Shown: positions 31,786 through 44,125 of the stretch, piece by piece
Layout of the letters: the number at the start of each line of letters is the position of its first letter
Position numbering within the stretch: the first letter of the stretch is position 1
From: Pseudevernia furfuracea
Taxonomy: Eukaryota > Ascomycota > Lecanoromycetes > Lecanorales > Parmeliaceae
Reading direction: 5' to 3'
DNA: 64,000 bases
NCBI GenBank assembly: GCA_022315425.1
Contig: JAIUPT010000016.1
Span: 248,001 to 312,000, forward strand
Notes under the pieces: generated by a model
The model's database searches: none
Told to the model about the DNA's origin: nothing
Seen by the model: only the letters and a program-made list of their open reading frames with translations
Program-made: the position numbers and the translations under genes

Positions 31786-34700
31786 ATGCAGAGGTTCAGC
31801 AACATTACAGGTCAGGCTCGTCATGGCTTGGAGAAGATGACCCCGGCCGGCCTCATGTCGAGGCCGAATCCCATGGACCTTCCCATCGCCCAGCCCATCA
31901 AACGCCCCATGAATGGCACGCCCACATCACCTCTTACCCCGGCTGATCCCATGGTCAATCTGTCCTTCAACGTCCCTTTTTCCTCCAACTTGAACGGTCC
32001 CGACGTCGACGAAATCCTCCACGCCAGCCCCAAAGCTCTAGAAAGATGGACATTTCCCGAGGGTACGGAAGCGGGGATGCCAATACATAAGCTGCCGGTA
32101 CATCATTACAATGTAGAGCAGCTGAGAAGGTCTTGCCGGGTCTTGAACGAAGGGAGTCAGGGACGACTCGAGGCTACAGTGACCTCTTCCGAGCCCAAAC
32201 CTATACCTGCGTTACAGCGGAGACCTCTGAAGGGCCTTGTGACCAATGTCTGCATTTCTGGGGACAATGAGACGGTGCACAAGATGCGAGCCAAGATATT
32301 AAACGATACGCCGATCGCATTGGTAAAGATCCTACATGAGGTCTGTGGATGTTCATCAACGCTGACACGATGACAGAGATGTGCCATCGTCGACATCGAT
32401 ACCAATCTCGTCATCACCCAAGACATGAACGGCGTCAGAGCCGAAGTCCTCAAACACCTCGACGACGTTGCCAAATGGACCGGTACTGATATATTCTTGC
32501 TCAACCCGAAGCACAGCGATTCCGAAGGTCCCGCTTCGAGCTATGGCAATGGGAGTGATCAACGTTTTGATCAAAGACTACGCATCGCAATCTACGGCGA
32601 TCCAGAGAGTTCAGAGCATGCAAAGACAAGAGTCCTCATCATGATCGATAAAGTGGTAAGCTCTAGTGCTGCTGGAGATGCAGACACTCGCTGACTACGG
32701 AGCAGCTACACCGGACTGTCGATTTGCTGAAGCTCGAGCTGTCCCTACATACAGTTATATGTGGTCGGACTCGCAAAAATATCCGCCTTATCGAAGCTGC
32801 CACCAATACTGCTATATATTTCCCACCTCCGTTCCCCCGCATCTATGGGTACACGCCGCAGGGGGCGAAACGAAGGGGCGAAGATGAAGTGTTCATTACC
32901 GGTGAAAACCAAGACTGCATTAACCATGCAAAGAAGAAACTCCACGACCTGGTCATGAACACTAAATGCTACGTCAAGGATGTGATGGTATCAGCGCACA
33001 AAATTGATAGTATAATACTCGACCGACTTGATAAAGTCCGCAAGGTCATGGAGACAAACGGGTCTTACGTATTGTTCCCACAGCTCGGTAGCCAGCGTGG
33101 TCTGATTCGGGTCCAAGGCACAGAGATTTTGCATGTGGAACGCACTGTGCGTGAAATCATGGCATTGGTATGGATTCCTTTTTTCTACATCTCGTGGCCG
33201 ATATGTGCTAATCTGCTCAGGCTGGTCAATTCTATAGTGCATCGTGGTGGCTGATGCTGAACGACTCCGTACAATCCATGAGGGCTCCATCGCCAGCTGA
33301 CATACGGGTAATGCTCTCCGACATTTGTACAAATTCAGGGTCCGATGTTTGCTTCGAGAAGCTTACATTCAACATCAATGGATCGGACGACTCGGTCAAG
33401 GCGGCCATGATGGTCATTCATGAGATACCGTTCGTCAAGCGAGCTCAGTATCAGATTCGCGTCAAGATTGAACTCGCCAACGAACATAAGGAGTTTGTCA
33501 GTGGCAAAAAGAATGGCAAGATCAACAAGATCATGGGACAAAGTATGATGTTTTGACAATTCTTTTCCAGTCGCTCTCAAGCAGACACTGACTACTTGTT
33601 TAGGCAACGTCCAGATCATCTTCGATGGCTTCAACGAATACAATTTCTATATCGACGTTTGTGGAGCACAATACGACGCCACCAAGAACGGGCTCGACCT
33701 CGTTGAGCAAGAGATGCCTGCTTCGATCTCCTTCCACGTACCCGATCAGTACCACAAGCGTATTATCGGAATAGGTGGCCAGCACATTCAGCGCATCATG
33801 AAGAAGTACTCCGTCTTCGTCAAATTCTCCAACGCCATGGACCGGGGTGGTATTGGCAAAGAGGACGACGATATTAAGATCGATAATGTCATTTGCCGTA
33901 CGCCTGCACGCAATGCCCAGAGCTTGGATCTGGTCAAGCAGGAGATCATGGACATGGTTGAGAAAGTGGTAGGTGAACCCGAAGATCCAGAAGAGGAATC
34001 TTCTGTCTCTGCAAATGAGCCACAAACACCGGACTGACATGTCTGATGTGCTGTGAAGGACGCGGAATTCGTCTCCGAGACCGTCGTGATAAATCGCTTG
34101 TATCATAGGGAACTCATCGCTCGCATGCATAAGATCGACGAGCTCGAGAAGAAGTGGAATTGCAAAATCGATTTTCCCAGCACTGAAATGGCGAGTGACG
34201 TAGTCACCATATCTGGCCCCGAGTATCAAGTACCTCAGGCCGTTGATGAATTTCTGGTTCGTGCCTTCTCTATTACTTCGTATCTATAGATGCTGACGAT
34301 GCTCAGGGAATGGTCCCGGAGAGCCATGAAATCATTGTTCCTGCGTCTCCTCAGCTTCGAGAGTTCTTCAAGTCTACCGAGTTTCAAGCCGACGTGCGAC
34401 AAACACTGAAGACTCAGTATGAAGTCATTCTGAGTATTGGCAACGACTCGAAGCCAGTAGAAGACACAGAGGCCAGCCAAGCGCGACTTCTACTCGAGTA
34501 CACCCGCAATAATGCTGGTGGTCTGAAGGATGCCATTGACTTTCTGGTTTCTCGGCTTATACCCTATGGCTTGGACGCAGCCACTGTCAAAGGCGCAATA
34601 CCTAGACCGAAATCCGACTCATTCGAAGATTCCCTGCCTTTCTTCGACTCCAAGCTGCTGCAAAATGCTCCCGCACCACTGGGGACCGACTCTCCTACCC

Positions 34701-35122
34701 GATCTACTTTCGCCGATGATGCTAGTGAGCGCGGCTCCCTCTTTGGGAAGATCCGTAAGCCTGGCAGCATCTCCTCCATCTCCTCTTTCTTGGATCGCCG
34801 CAAGAATCAATCCAACTCTCCCGGCTCTTTGTTCAAACACGCCTCTTCCAATGCCTCCCGCGCATCTCTCGTTTCCATGGAGTCGCGTGACAGCGGCTAC
34901 CGCAACCCCTGGAACGACAGCGGAGTCAACCTTCCGGAAGAAGAAGGCCACAACGGCTGGCCTCTTCGCTTCGAGAACAAATCGGAACAGAAACTCCCGT
35001 TCGGCGGCGTAGCCGGTGATATGACACCCCGACATGACAAACACTCCTCCTTCGACAGCGGACGTCCAAGCACCTCTCAGTCCACAAATGGATACCCGGC
35101 CCCTATTGGGCCACCTCGTTAA
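31786..35122 (+). CDS. Multi-KH-domain RNA-binding protein
   Basis: Seven exons: 31786-32322, 32377-32655, 32706-33167, 33221-33542, 33604-33968, 34059-34256 and 34307-35122. They keep frame and give 992 residues; introns are 50-90 bp. Several KH-like modules are seen. One has ICGRTRKNIRLIEAATNT (about 292), one VSGKKNGKINKIMGQ (about 520), and one a canonical GxxG loop in RIIGIGGQHIQRIM (about 587-600). Further alpha/beta modules with weak loops lie before and after. The tail (about 780-992) is Ser-rich and disordered. It resembles the fungal vigilin/Bicaudal-C-like KH group; binding to mRNA is expected, targets unknown. The 90-bp intron 5 opens in frame for 22 acidic codons before a stop, so retention would truncate the protein. 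Confidence 0.88.
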
Positions 35123-36000
35123 AACTAACCGGAATACCCGCCTTGTTCTCTCGGCTTGCATTGCTTCTTCTCAGTTTCCATGTCACGACATGCTATGATA
35201 CGATACCATCTGCGCTTACAAATACCCCCTGAAGCGATTGAGTAACATCTCTGGCAAGGCGCTCTTGAGCTTTCTCTCCTTGAAAATTATACCACGAATA
35301 CCAATTTGTCATATCCGCGGCGTATATTTGGCAACTTGCAGGATGGAAGTACCGGCACTCATTTTCGGATCTTACCACGAAATGTTTTTTTTTTCTCGAC
35401 ATGTTCGGGTTACGAGCTAGATACCACAAGTAGAATGGGGCGAATGGCAGTCAATATTCTTTCACTCGATACTATGGCTTCAATGATAATTCATGATCCC
35501 TATGTTCTACCCATTCAATCCTGAACCAGAATGTTCCTTTCTTTATTCTTACTCATTTCATGTTGAATGTCTGGACAGATGCCTAGTTCCATAAGAAGTC
35601 AAGCCAATCCCAAAAACCGCAGGAAAAGAAAACAGCTTCAGCCTTTCAAAACGTCGATTTTTGAACTGAGAGAATGAGTAAAAGTAGAAGCTGGGTCCTG
35701 GTGGTGCTGGGTGTGTCTTTCTGACGGTATCTCCGGTCTTTATTGCCGCATCCGGTGATAGCCGCCGTCCATGCACTTTCAAGGAGTAGTCGAGATGGCG
35801 GGGAAGCTGCAGCCCAGAGTATACCCATGTCTCAGTAGCTCAAATACTCTTGTGCTCGTAGCTGCCAGAATGATCCGAACCGTCAGCTACTTGACTTCCC
35901 TGCATATGTATATGCTTCCCCCTTTGCTCATACAGACCTCCTTGCTTTGGACCTCGTGGCCGCCGTGAACGACCACAACACGCAACGACTCGGGCAAGAA
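35123..36000. other. Intergenic and 5' region of the ThDP enzyme
   Basis: 878 bp. The frame feeding into the downstream gene is open from about 35840 but has no ATG after the preceding in-frame TAG. No other gene seen. Confidence 0.45.
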
Positions 36001-37939
36001 ATGTAAGCGTCGTCTTCTACCCGATCGTCCGCTGAGGCGGAGGACGTCCAAAGAATCTCGATCCGGTTTGCTGATAACGACGTCCAGGTACACGGCGAGT
36101 GATGCCTTCTTCGAGGCACTGTGGGAATTGGGCGTGACCCACTGCTTCGTCAACCTCGGCTCCGACCACCCCTCCATCATCGAAGCCATCACCAAGGGCC
36201 AGGTTGAAAAGAAGGGCCAGTTCCCTCGCGTCATAACATGCCCCAACGAAATGGTCGCCCTCTCCATGGCCGACGGCTACGCACGTGCCACTGGCAAGCC
36301 CCAGTGCGTAATCGTACATGTCGACGTTGGGACCCAAGGTTTAGGAGCTGCGGTGCACAATGCCTCTTGCGGTCGAGCACCGGTGCTCATCTTTGCCGGA
36401 CTCTCTCCTTACACGTGTGATGGAGAGCTGAGAGGGAGCCGCACGGAGTATATCCATTGGATCCAGGATGTGCCAGATCAGAAGCAAATCGTGGGGCAGT
36501 ATTGCCGGTACACTGGAGAGATCAAGAGAGGGGTCAATGTTAAGCAGATGGTTGGGAGGGCGCTGCAATTTGCAACGACAGCGCCAATGGGACCTGTCTA
36601 CCTTGTGGGATCGAGGGAGGCGATGGAGGAGGAGATCCCTGAATACAGCCTGAAGCCAGAGCACTGGGGTCCAGTAGGACCAGGGGCATTACCGGAGGGT
36701 GCGGTGGAGACTATCGCCAAGACTTTGGCCGAGGCAAAAGAACCATTGCTTATAACAGGATACTGCGGGAGGAACTACGCTGCCGTAGGGGAGCTGGTGA
36801 AGTTGACGGAAGCGATAAAAGGCCTGAGAGTTCTAGACACGGGGGGCTCGGATATGTGCTTCCCTTCAGATCACAGGGCCAGCGTAGGATTGAAATACGG
36901 AGTCGATGACAGCGTAAAGACGGCAGACGTCATCTTAGTCGTTGATTGCGACGTCCCATATATACCAGCTCTGTGCAAGCCGAAGGAGTCCACGAGGATA
37001 TTCCACCTAGATGCAGATCCTTTGAAGCAACAGATACCAGTTTTTTATTATCCAGCGGAGGCGAGGTACAAGACAGATGCCTACACGGCCATTAAACAGC
37101 TGAACGAGTACATTAGCAGCAATGAGACGCTGTCGAAGAAAACCGAAAGCTATTCAGACCGATGGGAAAAGCTGAAAGAGATACACTCTAAACGCCTGAG
37201 TAGCATCCACGAGCTAGCTCAACCAAGCGAAGACGGCAATTACAACGTCTCCTACCTCACAGCTGCCGTCCGGAAGGCAGTACCCGAAGACACCATCTTC
37301 GCTATTGAGGCCGTGACGTCCACCGTTTTTGTTGCGGATCAAGTCCAGCCCCGTATGCCAGGCACGTGGATCAATTGTGGCGGTGGTGGTCTCGGCTGGT
37401 CCGGAGGTGGAGCGCTTGGAATCAAGCTTGCGGTGGGTGGTCAGAGGTTTGTGTGCCATATCGTCGGCGACGGGACATTCCTCTTCAGTGTTCCCGGGAG
37501 CGTGTATTGGATCAGTCAGCGGTACAAGCTGCCCGTTCTAACCATTGTACTCAACAACCAAGGTGAGTCTTCTCGTCAACCTCTGTGTGGCCTCGCCGTT
37601 GCTCGAACCCTCCAGTCTGTGGATATCCCCCCATTGACACCTCACATAGGCTGGCACGCACCGAAACGCTCCCTCCTCCTCGTCCACCCCGACGGCCTGG
37701 GCTCAAAAGCGACCAACGAAGAGCTCAACATTTCCTTCGCGCCGTCACCCGACTATGCGGGCATAGCCAAGGCGGCCGCTGGCGGTAATCTGTGGGCTGG
37801 ACGGGCCAGTACCGTGAAGGAGCTTGATCAATTGCTACCGAAGGCCATTGAGGCGGTGAAAGGCGGTGTAGGTGCTGTGCTGGACGCGCATTTGGACGGG
37901 GCGCACCCTGGCCCGGGCATGCATGCTCTTGTCGGGTAG
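36001..37939 (+). CDS. Thiamine-diphosphate-dependent enzyme (acetolactate synthase-like superfamily)
   Basis: Proposed exons are 36001-36002, 36088-37562 and 37650-37939, giving 588 residues. The N-terminal PYR domain has the cofactor-activating Glu in CPNEMVALSMADGYARATG (Glu55). The C-terminal PP domain has the ThDP/Mg motif GDG (461-463) through NN (490-491). The middle domain has LDTGGSDMCFPSDHRASVG. The overall look is that of a fungal branch related to acetolactate synthase and benzoylformate decarboxylase; the substrate (a 2-oxo acid) is not known. Conserved protein begins at MYTASDAFFEALWELG. The intron 36003-36087 (GTAAGC...CTGATAAC...CCAG) seems to split that ATG as AT^G, and no in-frame ATG exists upstream to the previous stop. 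A second 5' exon is the alternative. Confidence 0.87.
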
Positions 37940-38287
37940 ATCCCCAGGGTGAATATGGGAGAAGTGGGGGGCCAATGGGATCGGGTCGGATGGACGCAAA
38001 GGACTTGAAAGGATGCATTTTGTTTTGATGCTGTGAAACGCACCGAAGCATGTCAGGTACAACTGTAAGCGTAAGCATTGGTTAAGACTCTCAAATACGC
38101 GCGCACTTGTAGGGTACCACGGTATAGGAACTCAATTGTAGAAATGTATAGCATGGATGATGGAGAGACCTAGATATAAAACAGAGTCTAAACAAACAAC
38201 ATGTCTATGACAGAAATGCGAATAGATGTGAGATTTGTTCTATATGGAAATCTGCAGGAGCGGTCTAAACCTCGTTCATGCACCAGA
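37940..38287. other. Convergent intergenic region, 348 bp
   Basis: Shared 3' flank of the ThDP gene and glycogen phosphorylase. No further feature seen. Confidence 0.5.
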
Positions 38288-41200
38288 TCATTTTCCATTC
38301 CTCTGCTCCGGAACGAGTGGCTCGATGTTCCAGATCATATCCGCATACTCCTGGATACACCGGTCACTGCTGAAGAAACCCATCCTACTAACGCTAGTGA
38401 TGCACTTTTCAAGCCAAGCGTCCTGGTCCTTGTACGCCTCATCAACGAGTGCATGGGTCTTAATGTAGCTGTTGAAGTCGTCAGAAACGAGATAGTAGTC
38501 GCCTTGATCGATGATAGAGTTGCACAGAGCGCTGAAGCGGTTGGCATCGCCGAATTTACCACCTTTGATGGCATCAAAGACTTTGGCGAGGTCGGAGTCG
38601 AGTTTGAAGTTGCCATAGGTGTGGGCGTGCCGGAGGTCTTCGACGTCCTCGGCGAGGTTACCGAAGAGAAAGATGTTGGACTCGCCGACTTCGCGAGTAA
38701 TCTCGATATTGGCTCCGTCACATGTACCGATGATCAACCCACCGTTCAAGACAAACTTCATGTTGCTGGTTCCACTGGCTTCGGTACCTGCAGTGGAGAT
38801 GTGCTCGCTGATATCCGAGGCCGGAGTGATGATTTCGGCCTTGCTCACATTGTAGTCTTCAATGTAGATGACCTTCAAAAGGTCGCCGACATCCTTATCA
38901 TTGTTGACGACTTCGCCAACGCTACATACAAGGTGAATGACCGTCTTTGCCATCCAGTAGCCTGGGGCGGCCTTGCCTCCGAAGATCGACACACGAGGTG
39001 CAAGTTTTTTACGCTCTTCGGCGCTCATGGCCTTGATCGTCAGGTATCGGTGAATGACACCGAGGATGTTCAGCTGTTGCCGCTTGTACTCGTGTATGCG
39101 CTTGACTTGAATATCGAAGAGGGCTTTGGGATTGACGCGAACGCCTGTCGTATTCATGATGTGCTGCGCCAAGCGGACTTTGTTGGCATACTTGATCTCC
39201 TGCCAATTCTTTTTGAAATCTTTATCGTCAAGGAAATGTTCGAGTTTGTTCAGCTTTGTCAAGTCGGTAAGGAACTCGTAGCCGCCCAGTTTTGAAGCGA
39301 TCAATTCTGAGAGCCTGGGATTGGCTTGGTGGAGCCATCTTCGGGGGGTAATGCCATTGGTCACGTTGGTAAATTTGTCCGGGCCATAAATTTTGACAAA
39401 GTCCTTGAAAATCGTGGTCTTGATTAGGTCCGAATGAAGCTCAGCTACACCATTGACTTTGTGACTTCCAATGGTCGCGAGGTAAGCCATTTGCACCATC
39501 TTTGGCTGGGATTCCTCGATGATCGAAACACGCCTGAGCATGTCGCGGTCCTTGGGGAATTGCTTCTCCACCATGTGAAGGAATTGCGAGTTGACCTCGT
39601 AAATGATTTGGAGATGTCTCGGAAGCAGGTTCTGCATCACAGGGACAGACCATTTCTCTAAAGCCTCAGGCATTACGGTGTGGTTTGCGTAGCTGAAGGT
39701 ATTTTGAACGATGTTCCAGGCTTCAGCCCAGTCGAGACTTTCTAAGTCCACCAATATACGCTGCAACTCGACGATGGCGAGTGTAGGATGAGTGTCATTT
39801 AGTTGGATAGCCACCATGTCTGGAAAGGCCGACCATGCTTTCTTTGACTTTTTAAAACGACGAACGATGTCGTAGAGCGAAGCGGCGCACCAGAAGTATT
39901 GTTGCTTCAGACGTAGTTCTTTACCACGCTCCAAATTATCGTTGGGGTACAGTACAGCAGAAATAGTTTCTGCACGTTGCTGATCACCTACGGAGGCTTC
40001 GTATTCGCCGGAGTTGAACTTTTGGAAGTCAAATTCGCCTTTGGAAGCTTTAGAAGACCACAAGCGGAGGTTGTTCGTTGTTGCAGTCTGATATCCCGGA
40101 ATCGGGACGTCGTACGCGACTGCATCGACGATTTCGCCGCCCTCCCAGACTGCAATTTCCTTGCCGTCTTCATCCCTGCATACTCATCAGTATATTCTTG
40201 TTGGTTTGGTCAGGCTAGCGTACTGGTGTCTAGAGACATGACCGTAGAACTGAATGTCCACGGTGATATCGTGCCGGGGAAATTCCCAAGGGTTAAAGTC
40301 TAGCCAATAATCTGGTACCTCTACCTGGTATCCGTCGACAATCTCTTGCTTGAAGATGCCATATCTGTAACGCAGGCCATATCCCCAAGCAGGGTAATTC
40401 AAGGTGGCCATGCTGTCAAGGAAACATGCAGCCAGCCGGCCGAGGCCACCATTGCCGAGAGCAGCGTCGTGCTCCTGTGATATGACATCCTCGATCCGGA
40501 AGCCGAGGTCTTTGAGACCAGCTACATAACAAGTTAAGTTCATCTTCACAAGACTTGATGGAAGTATTTGTACCTCGTGCTACGTCCTTCAAGCCAACGT
40601 TGAGCATAGCATTGTCCAAAGCTCTGCCCATCAAAAACTCCAAGGAGAGATCTGTAAACGTATCAGTCGAAATATTTGTGGCTCTAGAGCGCAAGTATTA
40701 CAGTAGACCCGTTTCTGGTCTGCAAACGTCTGCCGCTGTTGGGTCCTGTTCCATTCGATGACGAGTCTGTCCCGGAAAGCGAGGGAAGCGCCGGAGTAGG
40801 CAGCTCTGGTGTAGACCGTCAGCATCCATTCGGTAAAGCGTGAGCTAGATGTAGATGAAACTTACAATTCATCGCAATTGAACAGCGAACGGGCAAGAGT
40901 AGTCTCGACGTGTCTGACAGTTTCATCCTGTGAAACGTCAGCATTTCTCCCAACCTAGAGGTTATTGGCAGCCAATGCAACCCACTTCAAACTGTTCCTT
41001 TGTAGTAAAGCCTTGCGCGGACTTTTATGGCCTTTAGCAGTGATTCCGAGATCCAATTGGTGTCAGACATACATGTTTCTTCCATCTGTAGAGACGAGGG
41101 TTAGCATGGGAAGCTTGGGAACCGACATTGCTGCTGAAGACTTACGCATCTCTCTGAGGCTCAGGTATGCTCGCTTCGACACTTTTGATCTCAGCGGCAC

Positions 41201-41321
41201 CGAAACCAGTGGCAGTGCGCTTGTGCTTGGGACGAGAGATACCCTCGGGGCCGACGGGACCCTTAATGTCCGAGATGGGGGCAGATGTGGACAGCTTTCT
41301 CTCGCGGGTTTGGGTAGGCAT
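38288..41321 (-). CDS. GPH1: Glycogen phosphorylase
   Basis: It releases glucose-1-phosphate from glycogen using pyridoxal phosphate. Eight exons on the minus strand (41321-41146, 41085-41073, 41021-40986, 40927-40866, 40805-40702, 40651-40574, 40521-40224, 40175-38288) total 2655 nt, 884 residues, close to yeast Gph1 (902). Signatures: SLEFLMGRALDNAMLN, ALGNGGLGRLAACFLDSMATL, and the PLP-lysine motif EASGTSNMKFVLNGG (about Lys729). Exons 2 (13 nt) and 3 (36 nt) are microexons; with them the N-terminus reads WKKHSAQGFTTKEQFE into DETVRHVETTLARS, as expected of the family. The N-terminal RERKLSTSAPISD could be a phosphorylation site region. All catalytic blocks are intact. It converges on the ThDP gene. 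Confidence 0.96.
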
Positions 41322-42146
41322 GATTGGTGTGAAGGAAGTAAGTAGGAGGAGGTATTGGAGGAGAGGAAAGTAGGTAGAAGAATGAAAGCGGTTGGTGGAG
41401 GAAGATTGGAGGAATTGTTGAGTAGACCAATGGTGTTTAGTTCCAAAACAAAAAAAAAGTGACCGTTTGCAATCACGTTTGAATGTCGGCAGGGGTTGCC
41501 CAGTAACCCCACTAACGCTAAGCAATCGATAAGCGTGGGGCTCCGGTTGTATAATACTCATAGTCATAGCAATAATACATATTAATACGGTATTATTAGA
41601 GCTAAGAGTTCCAACAATACCTTACTTTAGCAGCGTTGGTGAGGCCCGAGGGTTTTTTCTGTAAAGTGTTCCCTGGTCATTCCTATACAAGTAGAACCTC
41701 CTTCATCACAGTGACCGACATTTGATCTCGGGCTGATGCCCAACATCAGTCGTTGAAGTAGTCCGTACATAAGAGAGTTTCAGGCTGCCAATTCTTCTGA
41801 CAGTCTGCCTGTCTTCCAGTAGAGCGTCCAAGTCATCCACCCGACGATGAATCTTGGCGGCACATGATCTATCACTTCTTGGGCTCATGGAGAATGACGG
41901 CCAATTGTACTTTGTTTGAAGGTGCTGGGTGCACCGTGTGGGCCACGATTCAGTCGCAAAAGTCCCTGCATACTGAGCCCTGTGGTATGCCTGCATAGAC
42001 CTCGGGTTCCCATTGCGGCTTCATGCATCGCCGTCGCTTGCACCACTGAGAGTCGACAATGATCTGACTTGCTGCTCGATCATGCCCATTCGCAATAAAT
42101 ATGTCCCATTGCTGCTTCATCTTTGCTGTCCAAGCTTGCTAACCCA
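41322..42146. other. Divergent intergenic region, 825 bp
   Basis: 5' flank of glycogen phosphorylase and of the deaminase-like gene. An A9 run lies near 41451 and an AT-rich patch at 41560-41620. No gene seen. Confidence 0.5.
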
Positions 42147-44125
42147 ATGTCATCTCCCGAGCCATTGCCGGTGAGCACCGCTTCTAATGAGCGGTCTATA
42201 TGGAGACACACCGATCAATATAATTTTCGCAAACATATTGTAGACCTCCAACAAGCCTGCAATAAAACCCCTGGTGATCCAAAGGTGCACGTGCACGAAG
42301 ACTGGCATGGCCGACAACCTCCAGGCAATGAAGATGGCCGCATTCTGCCGTTCCAAGTCGAGGAACGACTCTCTAATGACCTTGCTTTTCTGGTAGCTAA
42401 TCAGAAAGATGCCGAGACAGTCTCTGCCGTTGCATTGGAGGAAATTGTCGAGCCTTCAGGCTTGATTACTCGGCTTGCCGTCAATGGAGCTGTCAAAGAA
42501 GGCGTCCTTGATGCATTGCGAGCTATATTCTGTATCCTTGAAAAGTGTGCCCAAAGACGTACGTTAGAACATTGCAAAGAAGCGCTCATCTGCGGTCTGC
42601 TTATTTGTTTTCAGGGCTACATCGCACAGCGTGCAGAGACTTGATATTTGATCAAATTATCGTGTTGAATCGAGATCGTATAAATGGTCGGCTTCAGTCC
42701 AAACACTGGACCATGCCTACATACCTTGGAGCCGCTCAGCGCGAGCCGCTAGATCAAAGTCTTCGAGCATTAATCCAATGTGTAGTCCCAATTGCTCGCA
42801 CCGTTGGCGCTGAAAATCTGCAGCGCAATGTCGTTGATCTGTGCTCAAAATATCAGAGTGTTGACAGCAGCAGCAAGGACACGGACGAGGAACTCCAATT
42901 GATCAAAGCAGCCGTGAAGCAAAGTCACGAGTTCTGTACCCCAGATGGAACGACAATGGGAGAGCGGATCGCCAGTTGTGGGCTCGACCCGGGGATATTT
43001 CTCCGAAACAAACACGTTCGCCAGGTCGAGAAGATTGGGCGATACTGGGGCTTGTGCGAAGACATGGCTTCGGCTTCAAGAAGATATTCAGGATTGTTCA
43101 AATCAATTCGACTTGAGGTAATTCCACGATATCAACCATTCACGCCGCCAGCAGTGTTTCCACACAAAGCTGCCCCGTGCCACGTTCATGCCGAGATTCA
43201 GCTTTTGACCTTCTATGGTCTGAACCCCGAAAGTGTCAAGGAAACGCCTCGCGTCTTGGGTGTCAGCAAAGCGGCTTGCTATCTCTGTGACCTGTTTATT
43301 TTCCATCATGAGCGTTTCTTCATCAGCAAAACCCATGGCAGGCTATACCACCAGTGGAATGTACCGGATTTAGAAGAGTTTAGCGAACGCCAGCTCCTCG
43401 AATATCGCCATGCCCTGGCAAGGATGAATAATCAACTCCAGACCTCTCTCGTTACCGAGAAAAGGCGTCCAAGGAGACGGGGCTATCCGCTAGAGAGTTG
43501 GCTGGCCCTGCCAAGCGGGTTGCCGACCTCTCCTCTGCCCTCAAGTGTAGGGACACTGTTATCTAGATTAAATTCCCCTATTGCCAGCGCTGTCACTTCA
43601 GGCACAGTAACGCCTCGAGCTAGATTCGGTCACCCTTCTCCGCGTTCCGGAAACGAAGCGGACGATTCCAGTATTCATGACGTTCTCGATTCGCTATACT
43701 TGGAAGATCCGTCCCCAAGGCTACCAGCCTCTACTAACTTGTCATTGGTCAGAAAGCCCGACCCAGTGAGCCGCTGCCACACTGCCACACCTACTCAACA
43801 AAGAGAGAATACGTCTCTCTCCACGAACAGCGTCGCGTCTTTGGAGCTTCCAATTCAAAGAAGCTTCACTGCTGCGTCCCCCATTCGGTCGAGAATTGGT
43901 GACATGTCCTTGACCTTCGAGACTGAAGGCACTATTCGAGGGAGTGTAGCCATTGCGCGGACTCTAGACAACAAAAATCCGATGTCCGCGAGTGCAATTG
44001 ACATAGACGCTCTAAAACCCGGCGAAGTTAAGAAATTCGCGAGAGAGGCAGAAAGCGCAAATATGGTATTGAACCTGAGCCACAGTCAAGGTCAGTCAAC
44101 TCAATTTACCTTGCGGTGGCTGTAA
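42147..44125 (+). CDS. OTT_1508-type deaminase-like protein
   Basis: Two exons, 42147-42558 and 42615-44125 (56-bp intron, GTACGT...TTTCAG), give 640 residues. Residues about 320-400 carry the zinc-deaminase signature: VHAEIQLLTFYG (His329-Ala-Glu331) followed by SKAACYLCDLF (Cys359-x2-Cys362). Then comes FFISKTHGRLYHQWNVPDL, the hallmark of the fungal branch of the OTT_1508-like family (named from Orientia). These resemble nucleic-acid or nucleotide deaminases; no fungal substrate is known to me. The N-terminal half is helical; the C-terminal 200 residues are Ser/Pro-rich and disordered. A GTCAGT near the stop (about 44090) could be a donor extending the C-terminus. All proposed zinc ligands and the Glu are present. 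Confidence 0.82.

Noticed and set aside
32323..32340. Longer KH exon 1 with donor GTCTGT at 32341
   Set aside because: It would leave a 36-bp intron; the GTAAAG donor at 32323 gives a normal 54-bp intron in the same phase.
33600..34229. 209-codon minus-strand frame opposite the KH gene
   Set aside because: Crosses introns of a well-supported gene and has no recognisable features.
38201..39295. 364-codon plus-strand open frame
   Set aside because: It is antisense to the conserved catalytic exon of glycogen phosphorylase; its composition mirrors that gene and no family features are seen.
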